DNA of 64,000 bases from Alviniconcha marisindica (GCA_018857735.1 JABMCL010002100.1:742501-806500), one strand, 5' to 3'. Numbered from the stretch's first letter, positions 23,827-34,969 are shown. Made by a program: numbers and translations. The notes: generated by a model from the letters alone, not told the origin.

Positions 23827-25607
23827 ATGAGTATGATGGTACTTTATTACACGCAGCTCGTAAGCGCAATTTGTTTTTTTTTAATGTATATATCATCTGT
23901 TCTTGATGACAAACATAACAACAGACAGACACACACACACACAGAGTGGCAGAGAGATAATGATGATGTTACTTTATTACACAAGGCTGTAAGCACAAAT
24001 TGTCGTTTTTAAAGTCTGCTCCTGGTGACAAACAACAGAGACAGACTGACAGACAGAACGGTGATGGGAGCAGACTGGAAGCGGGAACAAATTTGTTTCA
24101 AGCCGCCCATACCTGGGCACGACTCGATTTTCAGCACGTTTGTAGTGGTATCCATGGGCACTGAAGTGGACACCCTTTTTGACCACCGCTGCAAAGACAA
24201 GCAATTCATTTAATTTCTAAATCTTTTACTCTTTACACGACTGACTGACCTCTTGCCTCATTGTTATAACAAGAGCAAGAAAATACTTTTGTGAAACGCC
24301 ATTTCCCAGAGAAAATTGGGCTCAAAGAGCTTTATTACAATTTCCACACACGCACGCGCGCACGCAGGCACCACCCGCCGCCCCCTCCCTCCCCCACACA
24401 CACACACAGACAGCAGCAGCAGCAATTTGTTTATGAAGGACACTGTTTATAAAGAAGAAGAAAAAGAATGGAAAATGCACACATCCACCAATAATGAGCA
24501 ACAAACATAATAAAGAAAACAACCCCCCCACCCTAAAAACAACAACAACAAAAAATAGATACATTAATTACCAGCATTACCATTACTATCATCATAGCGA
24601 TTATTGCTATCATTTATCGTTACACAATACTACCTCGATCACAGATGATGAATCTGTGTAGAGTTGACGTTCGTAGTATTTCGTATATTTTATTGTACTA
24701 ACGACAACTCCATATTTAGATTTCGTCTCTTGGTCGCTTTGCATAAAAAATTACATAATCAATCATTGTCATCGATTGTGAGTTAACGAAGAATATGAAG
24801 AATATGCTAAAGCTATCCAATCAGTAATGCTCTAAAGACCATAAATTTCTGTTGGTGCAACTTGCTGATACATGTTGTTAGCATGATAATTGTAAGATCA
24901 GTCTAATGTCACTTATGTGAAAAGGCTTTAAATTATAAATTTAAAAAATAAAAAAATCAGGATGGGAAAAGACTGTCACAGCGTGTCAAAAAAAAAATTC
25001 ATTTAAAACAAACATTTTAAAAATATTTTTAAAAAGAGAATAAAAGAAGAATAAAAGATGAACTGTGCAGCTAAATACGATGTTGCTGGAAAATCAAATT
25101 ATATCATCAAAATAGTAAAGTAAAAGTGTTAAACATAATTATGGTGTGTTCACAGGAGTGGAAACCGTGTGTTTGTACTTACTCTTTCTTGTTCATTATT
25201 ACGGTTGGTCTAATGGTTTCTGTTTTTACTAGACATCGACTATGAACTTTTTTCCACGGGGGTAGGGTGGTGATGGATCTTAAGTATTTTCAGCTCAGAG
25301 TAATAATTTCTTCATTATGATGACAAACATAACAACAGACAGACACAGAGACAGAGAGTGACAGAGAGATAATGATGATGTTACTTTATTACACGAGGCT
25401 GTAAACACAAATGTATATCATTCTTTCAGTTTAGACTGTGGCCTACTTGAATATAATTTGTTTTAATGCATCTGCAAAATCCTACTTGGATGTTTGTCAG
25501 TAGTATTCGTTTTATGTTGTTCTTGCTCAGTTGTTCTTACTTTATGTTACAGTGTTCTGGCAGTAACCGTTTTCTTCTGCTGTTCTCGTTCACTTTGTGT
25601 TTGCCAG

Positions 25608-25657
<50 letters not shown>

Positions 25658-25816
25658 GAGAGAGAGAAGAGTAGGGGGAGATGGCGGGCAAGAAGTCAGA
25701 AAGGCATTCAGGCAGGCAGACAGACAGACAAACAAGCAGATAGACAGATACCCACCTGTGGTCAAGCATACCACGCAGACAAGGGGCAGCAGCAGTAGCA
25801 GAAGTCGACGCATCAT
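12988..25816 (-). CDS. Animal haem peroxidase, near complete (PXD-B)
   Basis: Thirteen exons join by matching phases into about 583 codons: signal peptide, short basic propeptide, then the full An_peroxidase domain. Visible landmarks in order are [18 protein letters not shown] (distal His), [21 protein letters not shown] (calcium loop), GDSRVNV (distal Arg), ITYNEYLP, FRFGHSM (proximal His), [28 protein letters not shown] and VPRTVFRV. The enzyme would oxidise halides or phenols with hydrogen peroxide outside the cell. The Asp and Glu that tether haem in myeloperoxidase are Ala and Val. Exon 6 carries an extra base that breaks the frame. The terminal exon was not found. Several introns contain arrays copied from their own splice junctions. 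Peroxinectin-like function is possible but unproven. Confidence 0.9.
13520..13650 (+). repeat. Repeat family R1, single copy
   Basis: GTTTATGTACCTTGTACTAA through GTGCTAATTAACTCCCTTGT matches the R1 unit, inside PXD-B intron 12. Confidence 0.65.
13875..14041 (-). CDS. PXD-B exon 12
   Basis: The 167-bp exon from GTCAG to GTGAGT reads [35 protein letters not shown] and [13 protein letters not shown], all standard C-terminal peroxidase motifs. Confidence 0.9.
14130..14365 (+). repeat. Repeat family R2, copy 2
   Basis: It contains a hairpin (AAAGCTAAATCATTTAT against ATAAGTGATTTAGCTTT) and the tail AATAGCGTTCTTTTGAACC, opposite in orientation to the first part of copy 1. Confidence 0.65.
14422..14605 (-). 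CDS. PXD-B exon 11
   Basis: The 184-bp exon from GGCAG to GTGAGT reads [36 protein letters not shown] and [16 protein letters not shown]. The Asn of [10 protein letters not shown] is the residue that pairs with the proximal His in the family. Confidence 0.9.
14610..15220. other. PXD-B intron 10, upper part
   Basis: Unique sequence with a poly(C) run at about 15100-15117 and a G-rich run near 15167-15183. No exon is supported. Confidence 0.5.
15225..16168 (-). repeat. Donor-derived minisatellite at PXD-B exon 10
   Basis: More than 20 units of about 34 bp read, on the gene strand, as GACAGGTGGTACTGTGAAGG followed by TGGGTGAAGAGCTA. The true exon end and donor, GACAGGTGGTACTCTGAAGG then TGGGTAAAGAGC, is the first unit of the array. 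Confidence 0.88.
16169..16453 (-). CDS. PXD-B exon 10, proximal histidine
   Basis: The 285-bp exon from TTTCAG to GTGGGT reads [53 protein letters not shown]. The His of FRFGHSM is the proximal haem ligand. The donor starts a long intronic array. Confidence 0.9.
17203..17515 (+). mobile_element. tRNA-derived SINE, copy 2
   Basis: GGTTTGGCCTAGCGGTAAG begins the head and GACGTTGTCCCTCACAGC the body. It is long, ending with CGGCGTTAAACAAGTTTAACC, and differs from copy 1 in its tail. Confidence 0.7.
17464..17611. repeat. 74-bp tandem duplication
   Basis: GCTTTCGAGAGACAACTCGG begins two consecutive near-identical units at 17464 and 17538, at the end of the SINE. Confidence 0.8.
17756..17932 (-). 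CDS. PXD-B exon 9, distal arginine
   Basis: The 177-bp exon reads [20 protein letters not shown], then [28 protein letters not shown]. The Arg of GDSR is the distal catalytic Arg (Arg239 in myeloperoxidase). Three positions on, Val stands where myeloperoxidase has the haem-bonding Glu242. The donor is GTAACT. Confidence 0.9.
17933..18460 (-). repeat. Acceptor-derived array at PXD-B exon 9
   Basis: Units of about 94 bp repeat the acceptor CACAG/GTGAC and the exon start that encodes [12 protein letters not shown]. Clear copies start at about 18026 and 18120; a partial one lies near 18420, and the sequence between is degenerate (GATGTT-rich). Confidence 0.78.
19106..19198 (-). CDS. PXD-B exon 8
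   Basis: The 93-bp exon from CCTCAG to GTACGT reads [18 protein letters not shown] and [10 protein letters not shown], the segment before the GDSR motif. Two Cys are conserved. Confidence 0.85.
19199..19875. other. PXD-B intron 7
   Basis: It is pyrimidine-rich on the plus strand (19380-19830) with TCTA repeats and a poly(C) run at 19646-19658. No exon is seen. Confidence 0.5.
19876..19977 (-). CDS. PXD-B exon 7, calcium loop
   Basis: The 102-bp exon from TACAG to GTGAGT reads [20 protein letters not shown] then [12 protein letters not shown]. The S-Y-I-D-G-S segment aligns with the calcium-binding loop of myeloperoxidase. Confidence 0.88.
20330..20437 (-). CDS. PXD-B exon 6, frame broken
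   Basis: The exon begins in the frame reading [15 protein letters not shown] and ends in another frame reading [20 protein letters not shown]. Both are conserved peroxidase motifs. The switch falls at the TTT run near 20391-20396, where one extra T would explain it. The exon length of 108 is one more than its phases predict. It is either a recent lesion or a sequencing error. Confidence 0.8.
20438..20660 (-). repeat. Acceptor-derived degenerate array at PXD-B exon 6
   Basis: CTTCAGAGGTCCTTGTTTGC then CTCTCGACATCTCAG at 20529-20577 echoes the true CTTCTCAGGGGCCCTTGTTT. Further echoes with TCATCATCTGAAGAAG lie to about 20630. Confidence 0.55.
20660..21080. other. PXD-B intron 5
   Basis: It starts with a short mollusc-type repeat fragment (GGTGTTTTACGCCCAGTCAA) that recurs near 57455 as TTTTTTAATGCCCAATCAAC. 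It is otherwise unremarkable. Confidence 0.4.
21081..21159 (-). CDS. PXD-B exon 5
   Basis: The 79-bp exon reads [17 protein letters not shown] and ends at GTTCGT, a weak donor. Phases fit exon 4 and the CFPII frame of exon 6. The Cys pair before CFPI is typical of this position. Confidence 0.65.
21740..21935 (-). repeat. Repeat family R2, copy 3
   Basis: It shares ATAAAAGGTTCAAAAGAACG, TGTAATCCCTTTTTCAAGC and CACTTATCTGCGTGTCCAGT with copy 1. It lies in PXD-B intron 4. Confidence 0.65.
22022..22192 (-). CDS. PXD-B exon 4, distal haem motif
   Basis: The 171-bp exon between CCCCAG and GTGAGT contains [18 protein letters not shown] and [14 protein letters not shown]. The Ala before the distal His replaces the Asp that bonds haem in myeloperoxidase (Asp94 there). 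Confidence 0.88.
22470..22690. repeat. (GT)n and GTGC-rich microsatellite
   Basis: An interrupted GT repeat with GCGTGC blocks in PXD-B intron 3. Open frames in it are artefacts. Confidence 0.92.
22690..22829 (-). repeat. Donor-derived array at PXD-B exon 3
   Basis: Two extra copies of the exon 3 end plus donor (TACCGTCATCATAGACAGGG at about 22703 and TACCCTCGTCATACATAGGG at about 22773) precede the true junction. PXD-A has the same arrangement at the same exon. Confidence 0.72.
22830..22969 (-). CDS. PXD-B exon 3
   Basis: The 140-bp exon reads [30 protein letters not shown] and RLLDPVYEG, ending at a GTAGGT donor. It is clearly homologous to PXD-A exon 3. Confidence 0.87.
22970..24112. other. 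PXD-B intron 2
   Basis: Purine-rich simple repeats (23255-23450), (ACAG)n near 23795-23826 and two ACAGACAGAC tracts. The sequence AATGATGATGTTACTTTATT then ACACAAGGCTGTAA at 23958 recurs at 25371, a dispersed repeat. Confidence 0.5.
24113..24188 (-). CDS. PXD-B exon 2
   Basis: Acceptor TTTGCAG and donor AG/GTATGG enclose 76 bp, phase 1-in and 2-out. It reads [20 protein letters not shown] and is the counterpart of PXD-A exon 2. Confidence 0.8.
24189..25755. other. PXD-B intron 1
   Basis: AT-rich intron with a (TAC)n block at 25609-25657 and the second copy of the TTACTTTATTACACGAGGCT repeat near 25380. No cassette like those of PXD-A intron 1 is seen. Confidence 0.5.
25609..25657. repeat. 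(CTA)n microsatellite
   Basis: About 16 CTA triplets lie just downstream of the PXD-B signal exon. Confidence 0.9.
25756..25816 (-). CDS. PXD-B exon 1, signal peptide
   Basis: The start is the double ATG at 25816-25811; the first is used here. The peptide [16 protein letters not shown] is a secretion signal. It ends ACCACAG at a GTGGGT donor in phase 1, like exon 1 of PXD-A. Confidence 0.82.
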
Positions 25817-26477
25817 TGAATATCCCCTGAAAATATAATCTATGACTGAAGATGCCCAGAAAGTGATTCTCCGTGTAAAAATGGGCAGCTACAGAACAAC
25901 CAGTGAAATACTTTAACCCATTATTTGCCTGAAGGTGGCTCCAATTCGGCCAGTTGTTTTGTGTATGCTCTGGTATGCGCCCGAGCACCAGAATTGGAGG
26001 GTGCCGTCGCGGAGGGAAGAGAGAGAGATTGCGACATGAAGTGTCAGAACAGCCAGACGAGAGCTGTGGATAATCGGCTAAGGCGACCAAGCAGAAAGCT
26101 TACGGCGACCTACGACATTTACCTCCCGCGACGTGTAGAGGAATGTCCCCAGTCAACAAGTAGAACATAAGTGAACAGAGAAGGTAACCTTATCACCTGC
26201 TTTTGGCAGCGAGAGGTATAAGAGGAAAGACTGCATCTCCACCAAGCTTTTACAGGGCTGGTTCTGCCACATCTTTACAAAGCTGACTCTTTCTTGCTTT
26301 GCCCTGTATTCTAATTATATTCTTGAAAATTGTTTCCTTCTGTAATTTCTCTAGTCGTCACCAAAATATTTAATCTTGTACTTTAATAGGTCTTCCCCAT
26401 TTCCAACAAGAAGATTTACACAAGGACACAGAGTGCGACACCAAACGATAGACAGACTACTAGTACGGGAAAACACT
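25817..26477. other. Upstream flank of PXD-B
   Basis: This should contain the 5' UTR and promoter of PXD-B. I recognise no TATA box or other site with confidence. Confidence 0.35.
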
Positions 26478-26649
26478 GAATAGTAATAATAATGTACATT
26501 TATCATGCGCTCATCAATGCCCTGAGCACTCACATGCTACATATTAACCTAAATATGATATTCTATACACATGTAGAGCATAGTCCTACCAAAACATTTA
26601 CATAAAGTCACTAACAAAACAATAAACCTACACACAACACGACACACAC

Positions 26650-26737
<88 letters not shown>

Positions 26738-26850
26738 GACTGTAGCAGAAACTGGGTACTGATATTAGTTAGGATGGAAATACTGTGAGAAGAGGAAGGT
26801 TTTCAGTTTCGCTTTAAAAGATGACAGGGTTGAGCAGTTGAGTCTAATAA
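26478..26850 (-). mobile_element. LINE 3' end, duplicate copy
   Basis: AATGTACATTTATCATGCGC, TGCTACATATTAACCTAAAT, a (CA)n block and CTGTAGCAGAAACTGGGTAC repeat the 3' part of the neighbouring LINE at 26860-27240. Confidence 0.75.
26640..26735. repeat. (CA)n microsatellite within LINE 3' UTR
   Basis: About 95 bp of CA repeats, at the same place in the 3' UTR as the larger (CA)n of the next copy. Confidence 0.9.
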
Positions 26851-26859
26851 TACTAATAC

Positions 26860-28070
<1,211 letters not shown>

Positions 28071-28900
28071 AATCACTGAGAAGTAATTATACCGTCTACC
28101 TGGTTTATTCCATGCACTTTTAAGTAAATATTCTGAAGGTTATCGTAATATATCACACTCAACATAATTATAAAAGTGATTGATCATACCTGTTTCTTTT
28201 CCTTTTCTTTCTGTAAGAGAAATAATTATTCTGGGTACACAATCAGACGATAATCCAAGGGAAATCCAAAGGAAAACCAAAATTTATAAACCCTATGAAG
28301 AACAATAATAGAATCCACGAAGAAAAGAGAATGGGACGAGTCCAAAGGAGAATAATATAATCCACAGGAGAACCAAAATTTCTAATCTAATAATCCGGTA
28401 ATGAGCGTAGCCTTTCCGACTTTTATAGTGTTTTATTTGTTATGTGACGTCAGTATGATGTTCTTTTCCTATCAACCTTCATTCTTCTACTATTTCTGCA
28501 TATTTACCAAAACCTAAGTACAGACTTCCCTATACTGACTATTCCTACTAGTATTTCTACACGCGGTGTACTCCATCATCGTCCCTTAACTACCTCTGTC
28601 TTATTACTATTTGTCCGCTGGACGCGTGAGGGGGCCTTCACGCGGCACTCTGCTGATACCTTAAATACAAATAGTAGCCCTAGAAGTCTCGACCTTTTAG
28701 TAAAAGTTTTACGCTTAGTGATTTTGCTTATCGACTCTGACCGACACTGTTCTGTACAGACGCTGGCTTGTACCCGTAATCTATAAACTAGAATAGGTCT
28801 ATTTTTCGTGTTCCTTTTATTATTTTATGTATTAAAAGAATATTTTTACTCTGTAATACTTCTAACGCTAGTGCCGTTTCCCTTCTCCGGACTTTCTGGT
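28071..28900. other. Intergenic stretch
   Basis: It contains a degenerate short tandem repeat near 28240-28390 (AATCCAAGGGAAATCCAAAGG type). No gene is seen. Confidence 0.45.
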
Positions 28901-28906
28901 TTACTC

Positions 28907-29690
28907 CCGTCAGTCAAACCTTTCTTCGAAAGACTCGAACTCACTCGCCAACGCTATCGCCTCATGGATGGATGAAGGATGATGGAACTGGACATGACTT
29001 CTCAGATCCTTCGACGGAAGTCCACTGCCAAACTGATCGATCACGATCGTCTCCCTAGCCTCCGGGGGCATCCTAAGGTATGCATCAGAAGCAATGCGAT
29101 TCAGAGCGAACCCATACTCAGTCACGCTCTCGCCCTTCTTCTTGAACCTTGATCTGAACTCCACACGATGGAGGTTTTCTTTCTCAGCAGGATCGAACCT
29201 TCTTTCCAGAGCTGCTTTGATCTCATCAAAGTCTTCTAACTCATGAACACTAAGTTCGCCAAGCACCTGCTGAGCATTACCCCTGAATGACATAGCAAGA
29301 TTGACGCTCCTCTCGGCGTAATCCCAACCATTCCATCTGGCCCAGGTTTCGAAGTGACGAAGCCAATCTTTCAGACTACCTTTCGTACCCCTGAACACGT
29401 CAGGAACCCTCTCTTTCCTGTGTGAAAGACTTTGATTCAGAAATGTACTGTTACCCATACTTCCCAGTATCCCTGCGAGCACCAATGGACCTGTTCCGTT
29501 GAGAACCACTGTAACAGCTACTGAACGAACAATCATCGCTGCTGCTGCTGCCGCTATGGGAAATAGAAGTCACAGTCCTACGTCTACTTCTTCTTCTTCT
29601 TGACTGACTTGTATCAGTCCTGTTCTGTGCCAACCAATTTGGCACTAACAGCCTAAGGAAGCCTAACACCGCACCAGTCATGCACACAAA
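28907..29690 (-). mobile_element. Ty3/Gypsy-like gag fragment
   Basis: The minus-strand frame 28910-29536 reads PDVFRGTKGSLKDWLRHFET, LAMSFRGNAQQVLGEL, LERRFDPAEKENLHR, FRSRFKKKGESVTEYG and LRMPPEARETIVIDQF, the retrotransposon gag (capsid) domain. An Arg/Ser-rich leader lies in another frame at 29540-29690. The nucleocapsid knuckle, protease and polymerase are absent. No long terminal repeats are seen. It is a decayed remnant. Confidence 0.75.
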
Positions 29691-30160
29691 TAATAATAAT
29701 AATAAATTTTATTCATAATGTGCCTGTCCCAGTTCTGCAAAAACGAGCTCCAAGCACAGTACAGCTTCACATATCAGGCTCAATACATAGCTAAGAAATA
29801 CATGCTTTAAAAACAACAACAACAACAACAAAAAACAGTATCTAGTTAATACAGTTGCATCATCCATAAAACAGCATACACGGACTAACTTAATTAATTT
29901 TGATTAAATTAAAATACACTAGCAGTTCAACAGTAAGACAAAAATTTAGACAACAATGGCAGCTGTGCGTAGTGAAAACGCTGCAGGCTGGCGGTCGAAG
30001 CGCACCAGCTCAGCGGTACCAAACACGTGCGATATCCTGAGTTATGGCATCACTTTTTGCAACCGGACCTGCGGCCCGTTCCTCACTCTATGTTCAGGGG
30101 GAGGCTGGAGATTGCCAAGGAGAGACACTCACAATGGAATAAACAATTGTCTCTAGTCTT
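29690..30160. repeat. (AAT)n-started dispersed repeat and GC-rich segment
   Basis: AATAATAATAATAAATTTTA begins a segment resembling the 3' UTR of other LINE copies here. The GC-rich part at 29956-30156 has a 66-codon frame without recognisable domains. Confidence 0.35.
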
Positions 30161-30329
30161 CCTCATGTAGTGTGCCTTTCAATGTTCCTCGCGTTGTATT
30201 CAAAATCACTACAATTGACCGACCTTGGTATCCAGAAAAAAACCTGTGTTAGTGTTTTGTTGCTTGTCTGCTCCTCAGAGGTAGGTGCGCCGTTTCACTA
30301 TGCACATATGCCACTTAAAACAGACACTA

Positions 30330-30582
30330 GACAAAAGGTAATAATAATAGATAACTTTTGTATAGTGCTATTCTCTGGTGTACCCAAACTCACTGCGCTT
30401 TACAACATTCTCCAACATTTTCTAAGTTTCACAAACATAATACATATAATTATTACAACTAACAATGTATAATATACAAGTACATGTGCTATATGAGAAT
30501 CAGCAATATATAAAGAAAATGAATCATTATATGACTGCCTACCCTTAATTCCATCCCTCCCAGTCCCCACCCCCGCCCCCAA

Positions 30583-30672
<90 letters not shown>

Positions 30673-31110
30673 AATATGAAACAGGTAGCGGTTGGCATGT
30701 ACAAATCAATCAGAAGGCTTGGCGGAAGAGATGTGTTTTTAGGTTAGCCTTGAAAGTTGGGAGGGAGAGAGAAGCTCTCAGGTCGGCCGGCAGCGAGTTC
30801 CAGAGTCGGAGCAATGTAACCAAAAGAACGTTCACCGAAGGTTTTCAGGTTTGTTTTTGAAATTTTGAGCAGTCTTCCTGTCGAAGAACGAAGGGACCGC
30901 GATGGTTGATATGTGCAGAGAGAAAAGACAGGTATGGCGGAAGAGTGCCGTCGAAGTGACGGAAAGCGAGCGTTACGAGCTTGTACTGAATGCGGTATTT
31001 TACTGGGAGCCAGCGGAGTTCTTTCAAAAGCGGTGTGACATGATCACGCTTCGATTTTTTTTTAAGATAAGGGGAGACAGAAGTTGTACACATGTACCGA
31101 ATGACCAAAA
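30330..31110 (-). mobile_element. LINE 3' fragment with (CA)n
   Basis: The minus-strand frame 30845-31108 reads KKSKRDHVTPLLKELRWLPV, KYRIQYKLVTLAFRHFDG and LPPYLSFLSAHI, the C-terminal region of a CR1-like reverse transcriptase. The 3' UTR includes (CA)n at 30583-30670 and starts from an AATAATAATAGATAA tail. Confidence 0.75.
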
Positions 31111-31580
31111 CACCCGCGAGGCACGCTCACAGACGCGCGCACTGACCACACTGCGTCTCAGTACATACTCTCACTCCCGTTATAGTGACGAACCAAATAA
31201 AGAAACGCATACAATTTTATTTACACTACCGCATGTTACACATACACACAAGAACGAACCAAACTGACACATGACTATGCCTAACCTACGCACTAAACCA
31301 TAGCTGACATGGCTACCGGCACAGGCTCAGTACAAATTACCTACAAAAGTAAGTTGCACCCTTGCACTGACTTAACTAATACTTGCACTTTGCAGCACAA
31401 GAAGACAAACAAACATAAACTTAACTTACGCTCGCACTTTGCAGCACTAGTCAGGGTAGGGGTGGACTAGCACTCTTCAGCACCGAGTCCTCTAACTAAG
31501 GGAAGAGCAACAACTTTTCAGCATGTGGACTCGGGGGATAAGGTGGGGTTGACTGACCAGCACTTTTCAGTAAGTACGTA
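31110..31580. other. Intergenic stretch
   Basis: No gene is recognised; it contains short degenerate repeats of TTTCAGCA and GCACTTTGCAGCAC. Confidence 0.4.
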
Positions 31581-31584
31581 AACA

Positions 31585-31626
31585 TGGTGCTTAAGTCCAC
31601 AGAAACCGTACGGCTTATTAGGTAGG
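31585..31626 (-). mobile_element. SINE tail fragment
   Basis: GGTGCTTAAGTCCACAGAAA then CCGTACGGCTTATTAGG matches the 3' end of the tRNA-derived SINE. Confidence 0.6.
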
Positions 31627-31725
31627 TACTATTGGGCGATTCAGCAAAACTGGTTTGCTAGAGTGAATGCGCTTTGTAATCTTTCGCGCAAGAAGTACCC
31701 ATTCAGACCAGCACTGAAGAAGACC

Positions 31726-31730
<5 letters not shown>
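31627..31730. repeat. Dispersed repeat R4
   Basis: ATTGGGCGATTCAGCAAAAC through CTTTCGCGCAAGAAGT recurs at 37467-37527. The adjoining GACCAGCACTGAAGAAGA recurs at 33774. Confidence 0.6.

Positions 31731-31790
<60 letters not shown>
31727..31790. repeat. (TA)n microsatellite
   Basis: About 60 bp of TA repeats. Confidence 0.92.
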
Positions 31791-31792
<2 letters not shown>

Positions 31793-32116
31793 GGAGTGCA
31801 GTGTGGGAGTAAGGGAAGCAGGTTGGAAGCATGAATGAAGAGTCACAAGTCAGAGGTTGCTATAACATAACTTTTATTTACACCAACCAGGAAAAAGTGT
31901 AGGCTCTCCCCTGAATCAGATGCATAGGCAACAGCTAGTCGAACTATTACTAACTGACGACCTGCGAAATAGTTCACTGGGGGAAAAGGGACGCTGCCGG
32001 CCCAGCGCACAAGATTTAACACTTTAGATAATTGGGGCCATAAAACTCCCATCCAATCAAAAAGGAAAAGGACAGGAAAGAAAGGTTAAAGGGTCATGGC
32101 CTGGAACACGCACAAA

Positions 32117-32163
32117 ATCCGTCCCTAATAGGCCATCTCGCCTCCGTGGACGTAAAGCACCAA
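32117..32163 (+). mobile_element. SINE tail fragment
   Basis: CCGTCCCTAATAGGCCATCT then CCGTGGACGTAAAGCACC matches the SINE 3' end. Confidence 0.6.
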
Positions 32164-32334
32164 GAAAGAAAGACACGCACAATACACTCGGTTACACACA
32201 TATATATATGAACTTAACGTAAATAACATACGTCGCACGCGACATGGTGTGCTTGCAGAGTTTTTGTTTGGAATTTTATTGTTGTTTCTTCTGTTCTGTT
32301 TTAGTATTGACATGGTGTGCTTGCAGAGCTTGTG

Positions 32335-32453
<119 letters not shown>

Positions 32454-32784
32454 CGTTTTTAGTAATCACTAATTTAGTGCTTTACTAATTTAAGCTGGAA
32501 AAAATTCAACATAATTATATCTACATACTGAGTAGAACTGTACTTGAAGATTTTTTCTTATTCGTGTTTTTTGTTTTGTTTTTGTTTGGTTCCTGGGGTG
32601 GGCGGTGGTGGGGGTGCATTATCATTCATGAAAAAGACAGGGAGGGGTCTGAGGCAGCATGCTGTATATGTACTAATTTACTACATCTTGTTTTTCCATT
32701 TCCTCAAACTTTTATTGCTGTCTCTGAATGTGATGTGTTGTTGACTTGCGCCGTGATTTTACTTGTTGGCTCTGTTAAATCTAG

Positions 32785-32964
32785 GTTCTAGACTACAAGG
32801 CTTCATCTGGAGAAGTGCAGATAAAGTTCCTGCGTGAAAATCAGAGCAGCTTCTCGTTCCCTGCAACTGATGACATCCCTTGGGTGCATGCTGATCGGCT
32901 TACAAAACTAAGCCAACCCACTACAGACCGGTGTGGAATGCAGCAGGGGGGGTTTACAGAATAA
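32785..32964 (+). CDS. Exon-like ORF, unassigned terminal exon
   Basis: After an AATCTAG acceptor, 59 open codons end at TAA, and AATAAA overlaps the stop. The peptide reads DYKASSGEVQIKFLRENQSS then FSFPATDDIPWVHADRL. It resembles short C-terminal ends seen in transposon-derived proteins (a basic strand followed by D-I-x-W-V), but I cannot name a family. No upstream exon was found. It may be a transposon remnant or the end of a small gene upstream of ELP2. Confidence 0.35.
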   Translation, partial: VLDYKASSGEVQIKFLRENQSSFSFPATDDIPWVHADRLTKLSQPTTDRCGMQQGGFTE

Positions 32965-34869
32965 AAGCTGCTTGAAGTTGTCATTGTTTTGCATGAGAAC
33001 AAATGACTGATTCAATTTTCATGTTAAGTTTTAGTCAATTCATGTAAACATTACTAGTACTACTCATCACTTTTTTCCTTTTTTTATATTTTTTTTTTTA
33101 CATAAGCAAAACTTGTCAAACTAAAAAAACAAAAACATATCAAACTCAAAACAAATGCTTACATACATGTAATGTGTACAAATACTCTGAAGAAATACAT
33201 TTTCTACATGCTTTTAACAGTTTTCAACCCAAGTGATTATTGAATGTCACATGAAACATATGTTACATGTCACATGAAACATGCGTTATAATTCAAAGAA
33301 CATCCGAAGTTGAGGATGTGTTTTAACATTACTTTGAAATATGTCTACAGCATCAAATACTAACAAGAATAAATACTTGTTCATGATCCATGGTGTTTGT
33401 TTGATCTTGAAGGAAAAACATTTCTTTCCATGTCACGCATGTTTCGGTGTCACAATTTGCGGGTAGGCTGTTCTACTCTCAAGTGGATGAACCCTCTTAA
33501 ATATTTCACTTAGTTATTCCTAATGATTGTTATTCAAAACCTTTCTATGAAATAATAAGGTTCTTGTTCTAAATATTACATGATACTTTTGTGTCACACT
33601 CAAACATGCGTTATGCTGTCCACTTGGACATGTTCGAGGCCACCCTGACTTGTAGTCCTAACTGCTTTTCTTTTAATTGTGCCTTAAACTAGGATGTATG
33701 TGGAACACAACAAGCCTAATTGGGATAAGCTGTAAGCTATTTCAGTTTTGACCTCTGATTCCCCCTATCTAGGACCAGCACTGAAGAAGAACCCATATAT
33801 GTGTGTGTGTTTGTGTCCAGCATTGTAGTGTGGCACTGTGTACTTTCTGTTGTTGTTTCAGTTGTAGTTTTTCTTTGTGTTTCTGAACACAAAGTCTTTA
33901 GATCTGCTGGGTCTGGTCCGGCAACCTTGATCTTGGGAAGTCAAGAATGTATTTGCTGGCATTGCTGGTAGCAGATTTTCAATGATCTTGTACATAGAAA
34001 TGAGACACAGTCATTTGCACCACTCCCGGAGAGTTGGGAGGTCATGCTTGTGGATGAGATCCATTACCAAGTCAGGGGTTTTGGACTATAGTCCCTGGCT
34101 ATGAATGAACTAATGAAGCATGCTGTGTCCTGCTGAAATTGTTCCATCTTGTCAATGCCCTGCTTGATGTAAGCGTCCCAGATGATGGCTTCATACTCCA
34201 GGAGTGATTGGATGACTTACGTAAGCATTTCATTTGAAGGCTGTTGGGCAGTGCCTGGGATTCCAATGAAGGAATCCCAGGGTGCAGTTTGCTTTCTTTG
34301 TGATGGTGTTGATGTGAATTTTCAGTTTAGTTAGGGGCCATACATCATCCAGGGGCTGGCATCGCTCTTTGTGTTACGTCTCTGTCCCAGCTGGGAATCA
34401 GGACTGCTTGGCTGTCCATTTGCATTTCTGCTTACCATATGTTTGTCTTCTGAAAGTGAAACTGGTATTTAAGTAAAAGCTCCCACTTTCACAGTGTTTG
34501 CTGCTTTCTCTTGCCCCTTCTGTGGTTCTAGTTCCACAACTATTAGTTCTGTTGCCACAAGTCTTCAAACCAACATAACACCTGACAATGTAAATTGTAG
34601 TGAAAGATGGTTGTTCACTTGTTGATACTTGTGATAATTTCTACTTTGTTTCTCAAAGTGAACCTCATCAAACCCTGTTTTGACAGTATAGACAAATCTG
34701 CAATTGACTGAGTTTTAACTATTAAGAATACTGTGCCTCCCCCCAAAATTAATTGACTTCATTGTTTTTATATCAATAAATCATTAAATGGAGGAGAAAA
34801 AACTGTGTTGCATTTCTTTTGACTTGACCTTTAAATGATAATGAGCCTTGCCTTTGTAATCTGTCTCAG
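32965..34869. other. Region upstream of the first ELP2 exon found
   Basis: The N-terminal ELP2 exon of about 45 codons should lie here or further upstream. I found no sequence like the expected conserved N-terminus. Dispersed repeat pieces occur at 33774-33800. Confidence 0.4.
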
Positions 34870-34969
34870 GGCATTGTAGACAAGCCTGCAGAAGCTGTGC
34901 ACATGCTGACGGCTCACACTGATAGAGTCAACTGTGTTCGATGGATTCCCAGCTGTCACTACTCTGATG
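34870..34969 (+). CDS. ELP2: ELP2 exon (first found)
   Basis: From CTCAG to GTAGGT, 100 bp, phase 0-in, 1-out. It reads [20 protein letters not shown] and NCVRWIPS, matching the first WD repeat region (GHTARVNCIQW in human). Confidence 0.85.

Noticed and set aside
29956..30156. ELP2 N-terminal exon (frame beginning MAAVRSENAAGW)
   Set aside because: A weak resemblance around ILSYG is not sustained, no suitable donor follows, and the segment is GC-rich unlike the gene.
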